DNA from: Virgibacillus sp. SK37
GTDB taxonomy: Bacteria > Bacillota > Bacilli > Bacillales > Amphibacillaceae
Assembly: GCF_000725285.1 (NCBI RefSeq)
Contig: NZ_CP007161.1
Coordinates: 2,580,213-2,644,212, forward strand
Length of the DNA stretch: 64,000 nt
Direction: 5' to 3'
In this document: positions 49,744 through 57,353 of the stretch, one piece after another
Numbering within the stretch: the first letter of the stretch is position 1
How the letters are laid out: the number at the start of each line of letters is the position of its first letter
Made by a program: the position numbers and the translations under genes
The notes under the pieces: generated by a model
Database searches by the model: none
Seen by the model: the letters and a program-made list of their open reading frames with translations, nothing else
Told to the model about the DNA's origin: nothing

Positions 49744-51678
49744 TTATTTTATCTCAATAACAGGTTTTGTTCCAGTTTTAAGATCACCAGATTGTATTAT
49801 TGTGACAGATTGGTTTTCAGGTAAATTAGTAAGGATAATCGGCGTAATGGTAGATAACTCGTTCTTACTAATATAGTCCAGATCGGCCTTCACTAACGTT
49901 TCACCCTGTTTCACCATATCTCCTTCTTTTACATAAACATCAAAGCCAGAACCTTCAAGCTTCACTGTGTCCAATCCAATATGAACTAAAATTTCCAGTC
50001 CTGATTTTGTGCGAATTCCAACAGCATGTTTTGTTGGAAAAACATTTAATATTTCCCCATCGACTGGAGATGTAATAATTCCATCTGTTGGATCAACTGC
50101 AAATCCATCCCCCATCATCTTGGTGGAGAATACTTGATCAGGTACTTCTGACAATGGAATGACTTTACCATTCACAGGCATAGCAAATTCCTCATGTGAA
50201 GTACTTGCTTGTTCTGTTTGTGACTCCTTTTCAGGTTCCTTTTCAACCTGCCCAGGTGCTTCCATATTATTTGTGTCCATGCGCTTCTTCATAGCTGTTG
50301 CAAGAAACTCTACCGTTGTACCTACGATCACTTGAAGGTTTGTCCGATTTACCTTCATAACTCCGTGAGCACCTTGACGGTTTAATTCTTTTTCATTAAT
50401 TTGTACCATATCATGTATTTGCAGACGAAGCCGTGTTGCACAATAATCAAGTGATTTAATATTTTCAGGGCCACCAAGTGCTTTTAAATAGTGATATGCT
50501 TTATGGTCATAGTCTTTTGCACCTTTACCACTTGTTGGAGTTCCAGTTTGTTCTGTTTCTTCCACATAGTCCTCATCCTCATCTTCACGACCTGGTGTTT
50601 TTAAGTTCAGCTTCTTAATTAGAAGTGTGAAGAGAAGGAAATATACAATACCAAAGATGATTCCCTGTGCAAGTAACAGTAATGGATGCTGAGCGATCCC
50701 AAAGTTTAAAACAAAATCAATGGCTCCTGCTGAAAAGCCAAACCCGTGACGAATATCCAACCAGTAAGCAACCATCATTGATAATCCCGTCAGCAAAGCA
50801 TGTACACCATAAAGAACAGGAGATAAAAACATAAAGGAATATTCAATTGGCTCTGTAATCCCTGTTAAGAATGCAGTTAAGCCAATACTTGCTAAGAAAC
50901 CACCAACCGCTGCTTTACGATGTTTTTTCGCAGTTACATACATAGCTAAACAAGCTGCTGGTAAACCAAACATCATTACAGGGAAGAAACCAGCGGTAAA
51001 GTGACCTGCTGTTGGATCCCCATTGAGAAAACGGTTGATATCTCCTTTCCAAACATTACCTGCTGCATCAGTGAATGTACCGAAATCAAACCAAATCAAG
51101 GTATTGATCACATGGTGAAGGCCTACTGGTATTAGAAGACGGTTAAAGAAGCCATAAGCTCCTACTCCAGCGGCTCCTCCATTTATAAATAAGTCGCCTA
51201 AACCATTAATTCCGTCCTGAACCGGTCCCCAAACCAGTCCGACGATACCAGAAATAATAACCATGGTTACTGATGTAATTATCGGCACAAACCGTTTTCC
51301 TCCAAAAAAGGCAAGGAAATCCGGTAATTGGATCCCGCTGAACCGGTTGTACAGATGTCCTGCAGTTATACCAGCAATAATACCTGCTAACACTCCCAGA
51401 TCCAGTTCCTTATTGATAGCAGTGTATCCACCTTCTAAAACAAGAAAACCGACAGCCCCTGCTAATGCAGCTGCCCCATTCCCATCCTTGGAAAAGCCAA
51501 TGGCAATCCCAATAGCAAAAATCAGTCCTAAATTCTCTAAAATACCATTCCCTGCTGCAGTCACGAATGGGATGTCAAAAATATCCTCTGCGCCCAGACG
51601 CACAAGAAGCGCAGCTGCAGGTAACATAGCAATCGGCAACATTAAAGATTTACCGAGACGTTGTAAATAACCAAGCAA
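49744..51678 (-). CDS. nagP: N-acetylglucosamine PTS transporter EIICBA
   Basis: 644 aa with IIC membrane domain (1-365; AMLPAAALLVRLG, GFFPVMMFGLPAACLAMY, FLTGITEPIEYSFMFLSP), IIB domain with the phospho-cysteine in IKSLDYCATRLRL, and IIA domain (MGDGFAVDPTDGIITSPVDG, VGIRTKSGLEILVHIGLDTV with the active His). Fused EIIA is of the Crr type. Neighbouring nagAB indicate GlcNAc; glucose is a less likely substrate. Starts at TTG after AAAGGAAGAG. Confidence 0.93.
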   Translation of the reverse strand: MLGYLQRLGKSLMLPIAMLPAAALLVRLGAEDIFDIPFVTAAGNGILENLGLIFAIGIAIGFSKDGNGAAALAGAVGFLVLEGGYTAINKELDLGVLAGIIAGITAGHLYNRFSGIQLPDFLAFFGGKRFVPIITSVTMVIISGIVGLVWGPVQDGINGLGDLFINGGAAGVGAYGFFNRLLIPVGLHHVINTLIWFDFGTFTDAAGNVWKGDINRFLNGDPTAGHFTAGFFPVMMFGLPAACLAMYVTAKKHRKAAVGGFLASIGLTAFLTGITEPIEYSFMFLSPVLYGVHALLTGLSMMVAYWLDIRHGFGFSAGAIDFVLNFGIAQHPLLLLAQGIIFGIVYFLLFTLLIKKLNLKTPGREDEDEDYVEETEQTGTPTSGKGAKDYDHKAYHYLKALGGPENIKSLDYCATRLRLQIHDMVQINEKELNRQGAHGVMKVNRTNLQVIVGTTVEFLATAMKKRMDTNNMEAPGQVEKEPEKESQTEQASTSHEEFAMPVNGKVIPLSEVPDQVFSTKMMGDGFAVDPTDGIITSPVDGEILNVFPTKHAVGIRTKSGLEILVHIGLDTVKLEGSGFDVYVKEGDMVKQGETLVKADLDYISKNELSTITPIILTNLPENQSVTIIQSGDLKTGTKPVIEIK

Positions 51679-51744
51679 TATTTTCTCTTCCTTTCAAAAA
51701 TAAGTATCAAAACACCACTATAACTTATCATTACCCTAAAATCC

Positions 51745-51781
51745 ATAAAAAAACTACATACTCCTAACAGAAGATGTAGTT
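51745..51781 (-). terminator. Terminator after the 54-aa gene
   Basis: AACTACAT, 14-nt loop, ATGTAGTT, U7 on the minus strand; separates the small gene from nagP. Confidence 0.82.
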
Positions 51782-51790
51782 ATATCGTGT

Positions 51791-51955
51791 TTATTTAATT
51801 GCTGTCTGTTGTTGCATTTGCTCTCCAACCAAGCATCCATGCTTTAACTCACTTACAAGGATTTGGATTAACTGCTCTGAATTCTTAATCGTATGGTTCT
51901 CTGTCTCATCAATTATCTTTTTAAGCATATGTTTATATTTCTCTTGCTCACCCAT
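51791..51955 (-). CDS. Small hypothetical protein (54 aa)
   Basis: MGEQEKYKHMLKKIIDETEN, then a helical segment SEQLIQILVSELKHGCLVGE and a Gln-rich end. AAAGGCGGG precedes the ATG and a good terminator follows the stop, so it reads as a single-gene transcript. I do not recognise the family; it lacks the SxxxD motif of Spo0E-like proteins. A TTGTCGAA Spo0A-type box lies at 52026-52033 upstream. Confidence 0.6.
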   Translation of the reverse strand: MGEQEKYKHMLKKIIDETENHTIKNSEQLIQILVSELKHGCLVGEQMQQQTAIK

Positions 51956-52025
51956 TTAATTCCCGCCTTTTATTAAATATTTCTGATTAGTTAATTTGAA
52001 CTATACCATAAAATCGTAGGAAGTG

Positions 52026-52033
52026 TTGTCGAA
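52026..52033. promoter_or_regulatory. Spo0A-type box upstream of the 54-aa gene
   Basis: TTGTCGAA on the plus strand, about 70 bp before the ATG of the small gene. Identical to the 0A-box core and to the three copies near 33.8 kb. A single short motif, so chance is possible. Confidence 0.4.
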
Positions 52034-52097
52034 ATTTGGCGTCTTTTATACTTTTTTCAATAATATTGTTTACATTTAACATATTCGTCATAACTAC

Positions 52098-52595
52098 TCA
52101 TTTTCTGTCAGTCCGACGACGCCTTATTCTTCTTAATCCTAAGATGGCAACTATGGCCAGAAAAGCACCAAAACTATCCAAGATTACATCACCAGCATAA
52201 GGAGTTCTATTCGGGGTGAAGCCTTGATGAAATTCATCTAAAATAGCATATGCGACCGTAAGTGAAAAGGAGATTATTACCGCTGGGTAAATCGGCAGAG
52301 AGCTGCTCTTTCTCCATGCCAGATAGAAAAGAATACATAAAATAAAAAATACTGTTACATGAGCTCCTTTGCGTAGAAAAAACTCAATAAATCCATTGAC
52401 ACCCCTTGTTTCAATACTTACTACAGAGTGGTGGTAGTTAAAAGCAATCCAACCAAACAGAGGTTCAAGAAAAGATAGATTAAATGTATCGGATAAGAAT
52501 GGTTTTATATCCTGTTTTTCATATGGCTGATGGGAGGAATAGAAAATGATACCCATCCAGCCAATTGGCAAAAGCCAGTATATATATTTCTTCAT
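52098..52595 (-). CDS. VanZ-family membrane protein
   Basis: 165 aa with four hydrophobic helices. IFYSSHQP near the N-terminus, FLRKGAHVTVFFIL and DEFHQGFTPNRTPYAGDVILDS split segments match the VanZ-like family. VanZ gives low-level teicoplanin resistance in enterococci; in Bacillaceae such proteins are common and mostly uncharacterised. Stand-alone gene; 52596-52891 upstream has no other gene. Confidence 0.88.
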   Translation of the reverse strand: MKKYIYWLLPIGWMGIIFYSSHQPYEKQDIKPFLSDTFNLSFLEPLFGWIAFNYHHSVVSIETRGVNGFIEFFLRKGAHVTVFFILCILFYLAWRKSSSLPIYPAVIISFSLTVAYAILDEFHQGFTPNRTPYAGDVILDSFGAFLAIVAILGLRRIRRRRTDRK

Positions 52596-52891
52596 TAAGA
52601 ATAACTCCTGTTCTGATCGCTTCCATATTCTTTTTCACTCAATTATAAAAATGAAACCTAGAAATTTTTTATTCTTAGGCTCACCTAAAGGCTGCGTATT
52701 TAACACTTGATCTCTAAGAAAGAATGATTCTACCCTAACGGTGCAGTAGAACCGAAAAAAATTAAATGCATTTAAATTAAATATAGCAGAAATCCTTCAA
52801 GCAATGTGTGAATTAATACGTTTGTAACGAACGAACATGCTCAGACTTTACTTTCATTTCTAATTACCTTACCTATGATAAAAGGTCACAT

Positions 52892-52926
52892 AAAAAACCG
52901 TCAGCTATTTGGCTAAACGGTTTGTT
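52892..52926. terminator. Terminator after sinR
   Basis: AAACCGT, inner partial stem CAGC/GGCT, ACGGTTT with an A-run/T-run; 16 bp after the sinR stop. Confidence 0.78.
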
Positions 52927-52941
52927 CTACACTATTAATTG

Positions 52942-53271
52942 TTATTTTTCCTGTTTACTACGCCATTTATTAAACTCTAAGTATTCTTTAAATTGTTCTT
53001 TCGTTACTCCGGATTCCATGGCTTCCTGTACAATCTCAAGCCATTCATCATCTAATTCTTCTATATCAGCGGATTGCTTCTCACGGATCAATTCGTTTAC
53101 CGAAACATCTAAAACAACGCTAACTTTTTCAATAAACTGGATCGATGGATTTGTCTGTATATTACGTTCAATTGAGCTAAGGTAGGACTTAGCAACCCCT
53201 GCTTTCTCAGCAAGTTCTGATAGGGACATTTTTTTATCTTTGCGGATTTGTTTGATTTTATCACCGATCAA
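52942..53271 (-). CDS. sinR: Biofilm master repressor SinR
   Basis: 109 aa. N-terminal Cro/C1-type HTH KMSLSELAEKAGVAKSYLSS with the IERNIQTNPSIQFIEKVSVV helix that is nearly identical to B. subtilis SinR, and a C-terminal SinI-interaction domain (DDEWLEIVQEAMESGVTKEQ, FKEYLEFNKW). Start taken as TTG at 53271 (MIGDKIKQIRKDKK), preceded by AAGGTGA and matching the B. subtilis N-terminus; an in-frame start at 53289 would add six residues. Represses matrix operons at GTTCTYT sites until sequestered by SinI. Confidence 0.96.
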   Translation of the reverse strand: MIGDKIKQIRKDKKMSLSELAEKAGVAKSYLSSIERNIQTNPSIQFIEKVSVVLDVSVNELIREKQSADIEELDDEWLEIVQEAMESGVTKEQFKEYLEFNKWRSKQEK

Positions 53272-53350
53272 GTTCTCACCTTCTTTCAAGGAGAATTATA
53301 TCATATAAAAGGTGAGTGGTTCTATATAAAGCACAAAATAAATCCATTTT

Positions 53351-53476
53351 TCAACCTTTTTTGTTCCCTGACAAAAACAACTTAATTTCCTTCATTGGAA
53401 TCCCCAGAGTTTTGGCTTCTTTTATTAATTCAAGCCATTCTTTATCAACTGTGGTAATTTCTACTTTACTTGTCAT
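53351..53476 (-). CDS. sinI: SinR antagonist SinI
   Basis: 41 aa; a short gene easy to miss. VDKEWLELIKEAKTLGIPMK followed by EIKLFLSGNKKG matches the SinI dimerisation helices (DxEWxxLxxEAK, EIxxFL). It lacks the longer C-terminal tail of B. subtilis SinI (57 aa). SinI binds SinR and breaks its tetramer. GGGGGA lies 7 nt before the ATG. sinI is directly upstream of sinR (about 80 bp), in the same order as B. subtilis. Confidence 0.92.
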   Translation of the reverse strand: MTSKVEITTVDKEWLELIKEAKTLGIPMKEIKLFLSGNKKG

Positions 53477-53495
53477 TTAACCGTCCCCCATTATT

Positions 53496-53589
53496 TTTCC
53501 AGATAGCCCAGCCATCTTAGCTCTTAACACCTTAGATCTGTGGCTTTGCGTCCTCTCTTTTCAGATGAGTTTGCCTTTTTCTGAGGAAA
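53496..53589 (-). ncRNA. Class I cyclic-di-GMP riboswitch (GEMM) before sinI
   Basis: Minus strand, 94 nt. P1 forms from UUUC..CAGA (53580-53589) and UCUGGAAA (53496-53503). Then GGCAAAC, a hairpin CUCAUCU-GAAA-AGAGAG with a GNRA tetraloop, the invariant GGACGCAAAGCC (53542-53553), a second arm with the receptor-like CUAAG..., and GCUGGGCUAUCUG closing. These are the ordered conserved blocks of the GEMM-I aptamer, including the positions that contact the ligand. No terminator follows; P1 ends 6 nt before the sinI ribosome-binding site, so control of translation is likely. Confidence 0.88.
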
Positions 53590-53641
53590 CTTATTTTCTA
53601 TGACTATCATACTATATACCCTGTTATTATTACATAGCTTG

Positions 53642-53652
53642 TTTTGTCAAAA
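53642..53652. promoter_or_regulatory. Spo0A-type box upstream of sinI leader
   Basis: TTTTGTCAAAA fits the reported 0A consensus TTTTGTCRAAA. A second, weaker TTGTCGAG is at 53686-53693. In B. subtilis sinI is activated by Spo0A~P. A plausible -10 TATGAT (53606-53611) lies between the box and the aptamer. On the minus strand the same bases read TTGACA, so the site may instead be a -35. Confidence 0.45.
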
Positions 53653-53733
53653 TAAAACTAGTTTTGTTAAATGGAAGTAAACATCTTGTCGAGTTCGGTT
53701 GAAACGATTGGTCCGTTCACCTTTAGCAGTTTT

Positions 53734-54381
53734 TTAACTTTGATTACTAATAATCTTTCTCCATTTTTTGTACAATAGGATAAATAACCCACTTATCAAA
53801 AGAACAGCACCAACTAGTAATAGGTTAAAAATGCCTGTTGCTGTATTGGGAAGGAAGGACTGTGTCTGCGAATCCCCACTGCCAATCATTCCATCCACAC
53901 TAACTTCAGCTAACTGGCTCTTTTTGCCTTCCGCGGTGAACAATATAGAAAACTCAGCATCAAGTCCTTGAAATTCATTTCCTAGATACTCCGGGAAAAT
54001 AACTGTTAGATCCAATTTCTCTTGCTTTGAAGTACTAAGGTTTCTGGGGGAAAGCTTAGTGAAGTCTGCCAGTTTGCCTTCATATAAAACAGTTTTACTG
54101 TCATTGATTTCCAACAGTAATTCATTGAACAGCTTCTCCTCCCCATCATTACGTAAAGACATTTGATAGGTAAAATCCTTTGTTCCATTGTTCTGAACGG
54201 TAATTGTTCGTGGTGCCCAGTCTCCTGGCTTCATATTATGAACATTAAATAGAATATCACCAGGTAAAACGTCAATGGCTATCTCCCTTCCCTCCTCCTC
54301 TGCTACGACGGATTTACTCCCCATTACTATAACTAAGGTCAAGATACAAAATAGAATAACAACCAATTTCTTGAGCATCAT
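53734..54381 (-). CDS. TasA-like protein with LPNTA sorting signal
   Basis: About 215 aa. Signal peptide ending near VVAEEE; a TasA/CalY-like beta domain with LFNVHNMKPGDWAPRTITVQ and NNGTKDFTYQ, comparable to NLKPGDWMNRTFKLENNGS in the fibre subunit at 56604; then a C-terminal LPNTA (about 177-181), hydrophobic helix and KKWRK tail, a complete sortase signal. Likely a wall-linked base or anchor subunit of the fibre. Last gene of the fibre operon. Second ATG (54381) has better spacing from AAGGAAG than the first (54387). Confidence 0.85.
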   Translation of the reverse strand: MMLKKLVVILFCILTLVIVMGSKSVVAEEEGREIAIDVLPGDILFNVHNMKPGDWAPRTITVQNNGTKDFTYQMSLRNDGEEKLFNELLLEINDSKTVLYEGKLADFTKLSPRNLSTSKQEKLDLTVIFPEYLGNEFQGLDAEFSILFTAEGKKSQLAEVSVDGMIGSGDSQTQSFLPNTATGIFNLLLVGAVLLISGLFILLYKKWRKIISNQS

Positions 54382-54411
54382 AAGCATCTTCCTTATAGAG
54401 AACAGCGGAGG

Positions 54412-54984
54412 CTACTTTGCCTCGGCTGTTCCAGATTTATTCTTATCCTCCAACTGGCCGAGTGCCCGCCATATGGTAAATGCAGAGTACCCAAGCATGA
54501 GAATACCTGGTAATATTAAAAATACAATACTCCCCTTTGGAGATTGGGAAAAATCAATAACATAGCCTACATATGGAATCGTGAAGCCGTCATAGCTGGC
54601 AACAACATTTTCAGCAAGTACCGGTTCCGAATCTGCTGCATTGTTGTTATCACCTTTCGTTGTATACATGACACCATTTTCCGTTTTGATAACCTCTGCA
54701 ATTCTGTGTGTAATCATGATGTCTTTATCAGCCATAAAAGTAATAACATCATCTTTTTTGAATTTGCTTCCATCATCCGTTGGCTTCACCGCGATAATTG
54801 ATCCTGTCTGAATACCGGGCTCCATAGAACCTGACAGCACTGTTTTCAGTTGATAACCAAATACCTGTGGTTCTCCGCCGTTAAGTTTGCTGAAGATAAC
54901 TACCCCTGCTACTGTAATTAGAAGTACCATCAAAATGGTAGATACCAGTCTATTTACCCATTTCATTACCATTCGTTTTTTCAT
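54412..54984 (-). CDS. sipW: ER-type signal peptidase I, SipW
   Basis: 190 aa with membrane segments at both ends. Ser53 in VLSGSMEPG and His93 in MITHRIAEV replace the Ser/Lys pair of ordinary bacterial enzymes, as in SipW; Asp112 in TKGDNNNAAD is the third conserved residue. It processes TasA and TapA. Start overlaps the tapA stop (ATGA). Confidence 0.95.
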   Translation of the reverse strand: MKKRMVMKWVNRLVSTILMVLLITVAGVVIFSKLNGGEPQVFGYQLKTVLSGSMEPGIQTGSIIAVKPTDDGSKFKKDDVITFMADKDIMITHRIAEVIKTENGVMYTTKGDNNNAADSEPVLAENVVASYDGFTIPYVGYVIDFSQSPKGSIVFLILPGILMLGYSAFTIWRALGQLEDKNKSGTAEAK

Positions 54985-55853
54985 TGCTTTTCATCCTCCT
55001 GATCTGATTTCACTTCTTCTTGTTTGGTTACTTTTTCTTCTTCCTGCTTCGTTTGTTTTTTCGGATTTGGTTCCTCTTTCTCTACTTTTACCTTTTCTTC
55101 CTTTATTGGTTCTGGAGGTTTTTCAGTTTTTTCTTCTTTGGTAGGTTCCGGGTTCTCCTGCTGAGCTTTTTCAGGTTGCTTTTCTTTCGCATTTTCATTC
55201 GTCACCTGTTTTTTGGGTTGGTCTGTTTCTTCTGGTTCAACTGGTGGTTCATTTTCTTTCTCTACTGGCTCTGTTTTCTTATCCTTTTCTGTCTTGCAGG
55301 TAACGATAATTTTAACGCTCTCTACGGTATCCTTTTCCATATGCGCGTTCGTCTGATAAGCCACAAAAACATAAACTCCTGGTTTGTCTGCTTCATAGGT
55401 TAATGTGATGCTTTCTTCTTTTTTGAGCGCTTTAATTTTCCCTTCGTTTTCAGCTAACTTTAGTTTCTCACCCTGATTCTTTGGGTTACCTTTTTTTCCA
55501 TAATAGACCTCATACCTGCTATCATGTTCCATGTCACTTTTTCCACTATTTTTCAGGTTAACCTTTAATAACTTATCCCCACACGCTTTTATCCGTTGCG
55601 TCTTCTTGTCTGTAAATTTTAATCTGCTTTCATCTATTGCTTCTTCGGGCTCATCAGTTTCTTCTATTTCCCATGTCCCCACGGAAAGCAGATTTTCGGT
55701 ATTAATCGTGTCGGTAAAATGCGCTGAAGTCCCCCCGGTCAGGTAGGAAGCAGACAACAAAATCAAATACCATGCCAGCGCAATTTTGACTGTTAGCAAA
55801 AATGTTTTATTTTTTGTTTTAAACTTTTTCAACCGGCTATACCGCAAGTTCAT
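54981..55853 (-). CDS. tapA: TapA-like amyloid fibre assembly protein
   Basis: About 290 aa. N-terminal hydrophobic segment ALAWYLILLSASYLTGGTSA followed by HFTDT, a SipW-type cleavage region; a globular part with the two cysteines (IKACGDK, IVTCKTEK) and YEVYYGKKGNPKNQGEKLKL, GVYVFVAYQ as in TapA; and a long Glu/Lys/Pro-rich C-terminal tail (195-292). TapA nucleates TasA fibres in B. subtilis. Start uncertain: GTG 55859, ATG 55853 or TTG 55847; GGTGG sits best for TTG. Confidence 0.85.
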   Translation of the reverse strand: MNLRYSRLKKFKTKNKTFLLTVKIALAWYLILLSASYLTGGTSAHFTDTINTENLLSVGTWEIEETDEPEEAIDESRLKFTDKKTQRIKACGDKLLKVNLKNSGKSDMEHDSRYEVYYGKKGNPKNQGEKLKLAENEGKIKALKKEESITLTYEADKPGVYVFVAYQTNAHMEKDTVESVKIIVTCKTEKDKKTEPVEKENEPPVEPEETDQPKKQVTNENAKEKQPEKAQQENPEPTKEEKTEKPPEPIKEEKVKVEKEEPNPKKQTKQEEEKVTKQEEVKSDQEDEKQ

Positions 55854-55939
55854 CTCCACCTTTTTTTAAAAAAAGAATTTACATGCATTCACAAACCGGA
55901 AATTAGTGCATTACAGGCTTGTGAATATAAATAAACTCA

Positions 55940-55961
55940 GAAGGAGAAAGGATCCTCCTTC
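55940..55961 (-). terminator. Intercistronic hairpin after tasA-like gene 2
   Basis: GAAGGAG, 8-nt loop, CTCCTTC, without a U-tract. Probably protects the upstream mRNA end or gives partial termination before tapA. Confidence 0.6.
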
Positions 55962-55963
55962 CT

Positions 55964-56536
55964 TTATTTCACTACTTCTCCATTACCGTCACGTTGGATT
56001 GCTTCAAATTTCCATGTGAGATTTAATATGTCTTTTTGAAAATGGTTTTGGTTTTGTCCATTGTTGACAAATTCCATTTCCACAGTAAAGTCTTTTGGGG
56101 GGGAGTCTGCTACGAATTCACCTAATATTTCTTCACCCTTTGCTCCTTTAGCCTGTAACTCAGCTAAACTTTTCGGCTTATCAAATACTGGCTTACCATT
56201 CTGTTTAAACTGGACCTTAATATGCTCACCAAGATCATCTCCACCATTTGATAATCCGTAATCATTTACCTTATACTCAGAGATTAATCTCACATTCTTT
56301 ATATCCACATTTCCATCATTTTTAAGCTGAAATTTACCTTCCTCCTGTTGTCCCGGAATGATTTTTTCCACCTTAATAATAGATTTTTTATCAATCCCCA
56401 GATCGAGTACTCCCACAGCAAATGTGTTATTTGTCTCTTCTGTATCATTAAAATAGGCATAGGTGCCACTACCGATTAAGCACAGTCCAATTGTAGCCGT
56501 CGCGACTGCTGTTAGTATGCTGTTTTTTAGATTCAT
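55964..56536 (-). CDS. TasA/CalY-type fibre subunit 2
   Basis: 190 aa: signal peptide MNLKNSILTAVATATIGLCL ending GSGTYAYFNDTEET (SipW-type site), then the camelysin/TasA domain (TFAVGVLDLGIDKKSIIKVE, QLKNDGNVDIKNVRL, EMEFVNNGQNQN, ILNLTWKFEA). About one third similar to the subunit at 56604, so a duplication. Either major or minor subunit; which is unknown. Gap of 68 bp to the first subunit. Confidence 0.9.
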   Translation of the reverse strand: MNLKNSILTAVATATIGLCLIGSGTYAYFNDTEETNNTFAVGVLDLGIDKKSIIKVEKIIPGQQEEGKFQLKNDGNVDIKNVRLISEYKVNDYGLSNGGDDLGEHIKVQFKQNGKPVFDKPKSLAELQAKGAKGEEILGEFVADSPPKDFTVEMEFVNNGQNQNHFQKDILNLTWKFEAIQRDGNGEVVK

Positions 56537-56573
56537 AGAAATGAACCTCCTTTATAATTATGTAAAGGAAAGA

Positions 56574-56595
56574 AGGGAGAATTACTTCTCCCTTT
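56574..56595 (-). terminator. Intercistronic hairpin after tasA-like gene 1
   Basis: Perfect 9-bp stem AAGGGAGAA/TTCTCCCTT with a 4-nt loop, followed by only CUUUCC. Located 9 bp after the stop; read-through is expected. Confidence 0.65.
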
Positions 56596-56603
56596 ACCTG
56601 TAC

Positions 56604-57182
56604 TTATCTTCTTTCACCATCTGTTTGCTTGGCATCAAATGTCCATTCGAGGTTTAAAGTTTGTTCCTGTAGAGTATTTTGATCTTCACCATTATCAACA
56701 AATTCAAACTGTACATAGAAATTATCCGTTGTTCCTGCTTTCAAACCACTCTTCTCGCCGAAAAATGACCATATTTTCTTTTGAACAGCATCAGGCGCAG
56801 TTCCTTTTAAATCGTTTAAATATGTGGAATAGATAATATCATTTGGTTGTATAATTCCACTTTTATCAATATTTTGTAAGAAATTAACTCTAATATGTTT
56901 TGCGAGTTCTTCATTGTCATAATCTGTTGTTAATTCTACCTTAGATATATCAAGACTTCCGTTATTTTCCAATTTGAATGTCCGATTCATCCAATCACCC
57001 GGTTTTAAGTTATTAACACTAATAATTTCTGAAGGATCTAATGCTAAGTCCAATGTGCCAGTTGCAAATGTATTTGCAGATACTTCCTGATCACTAAAAT
57101 AAGCAAATGTTCCTCCACCAATAAGTCCTACTCCCAATACTGCTGTTGCGATTCCCATACCTAACTTTTTCTTAATACTCAT
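56604..57182 (-). CDS. TasA/CalY-type fibre subunit 1
   Basis: 192 aa from MSIKKKLGMGIATAVLGVGL; signal region GGTFAYFSDQE is typical of SipW substrates. Domain pieces: TFATGTLDLALDPSEIISVN, NLKPGDWMNRTFKLENNGSL, FYVQFEFVDNGEDQNTL, LNLEWTFDAKQ, all of the camelysin/TasA family (PF12389). First and probably best expressed gene of the operon. ATG follows TTTGGAGGAATG; an upstream in-frame start at 57275 lacks a ribosome-binding site. Leader of about 210 nt. Confidence 0.94.
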   Translation of the reverse strand: MSIKKKLGMGIATAVLGVGLIGGGTFAYFSDQEVSANTFATGTLDLALDPSEIISVNNLKPGDWMNRTFKLENNGSLDISKVELTTDYDNEELAKHIRVNFLQNIDKSGIIQPNDIIYSTYLNDLKGTAPDAVQKKIWSFFGEKSGLKAGTTDNFYVQFEFVDNGEDQNTLQEQTLNLEWTFDAKQTDGERR

Positions 57183-57329
57183 TTTTACATTCCTCCAAAT
57201 TTTTAATATTATTTTCTTACAGATAAATAGATTGGATAAAAGCTTCTCGCTGTTGTAAGCAAGCACTTTCTGCATGAGTCACAGCCAATTAACAAAACGA
57301 TTTCCACTTTTGCACTCTACAGCGAATAT

Positions 57330-57338
57330 CCTCCTTTC
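57330..57338 (-). promoter_or_regulatory. Orphan Shine-Dalgarno (STAB-SD-like) in the fibre operon leader
   Basis: GAAAGGAGG on the minus strand, about 150 nt before the first gene and without a start codon in register. Identical to the stabilising STAB-SD core described in the cry3A leader. Confidence 0.5.
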
Positions 57339-57353
57339 TTATGTAACTCGCCC

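Noticed and set aside
49744..51678. Glucose-specific PTS (PtsG)
   Set aside because: Domain order would fit, but linkage to nagA and nagB makes N-acetylglucosamine more likely.
53496..53589. sinI leader as an extra small protein gene
   Set aside because: No start codon with a ribosome-binding site; the conserved GEMM blocks explain the sequence better.
55020..55403. Long plus-strand frame opposite tapA, rich in Phe and Leu
   Set aside because: It is the antisense shadow of the Lys/Glu/Pro-rich TapA tail; composition is explained by the real gene.
57240..57330. A second riboswitch in the fibre operon leader
   Set aside because: Some long-range pairing is visible but no known aptamer motif was found.
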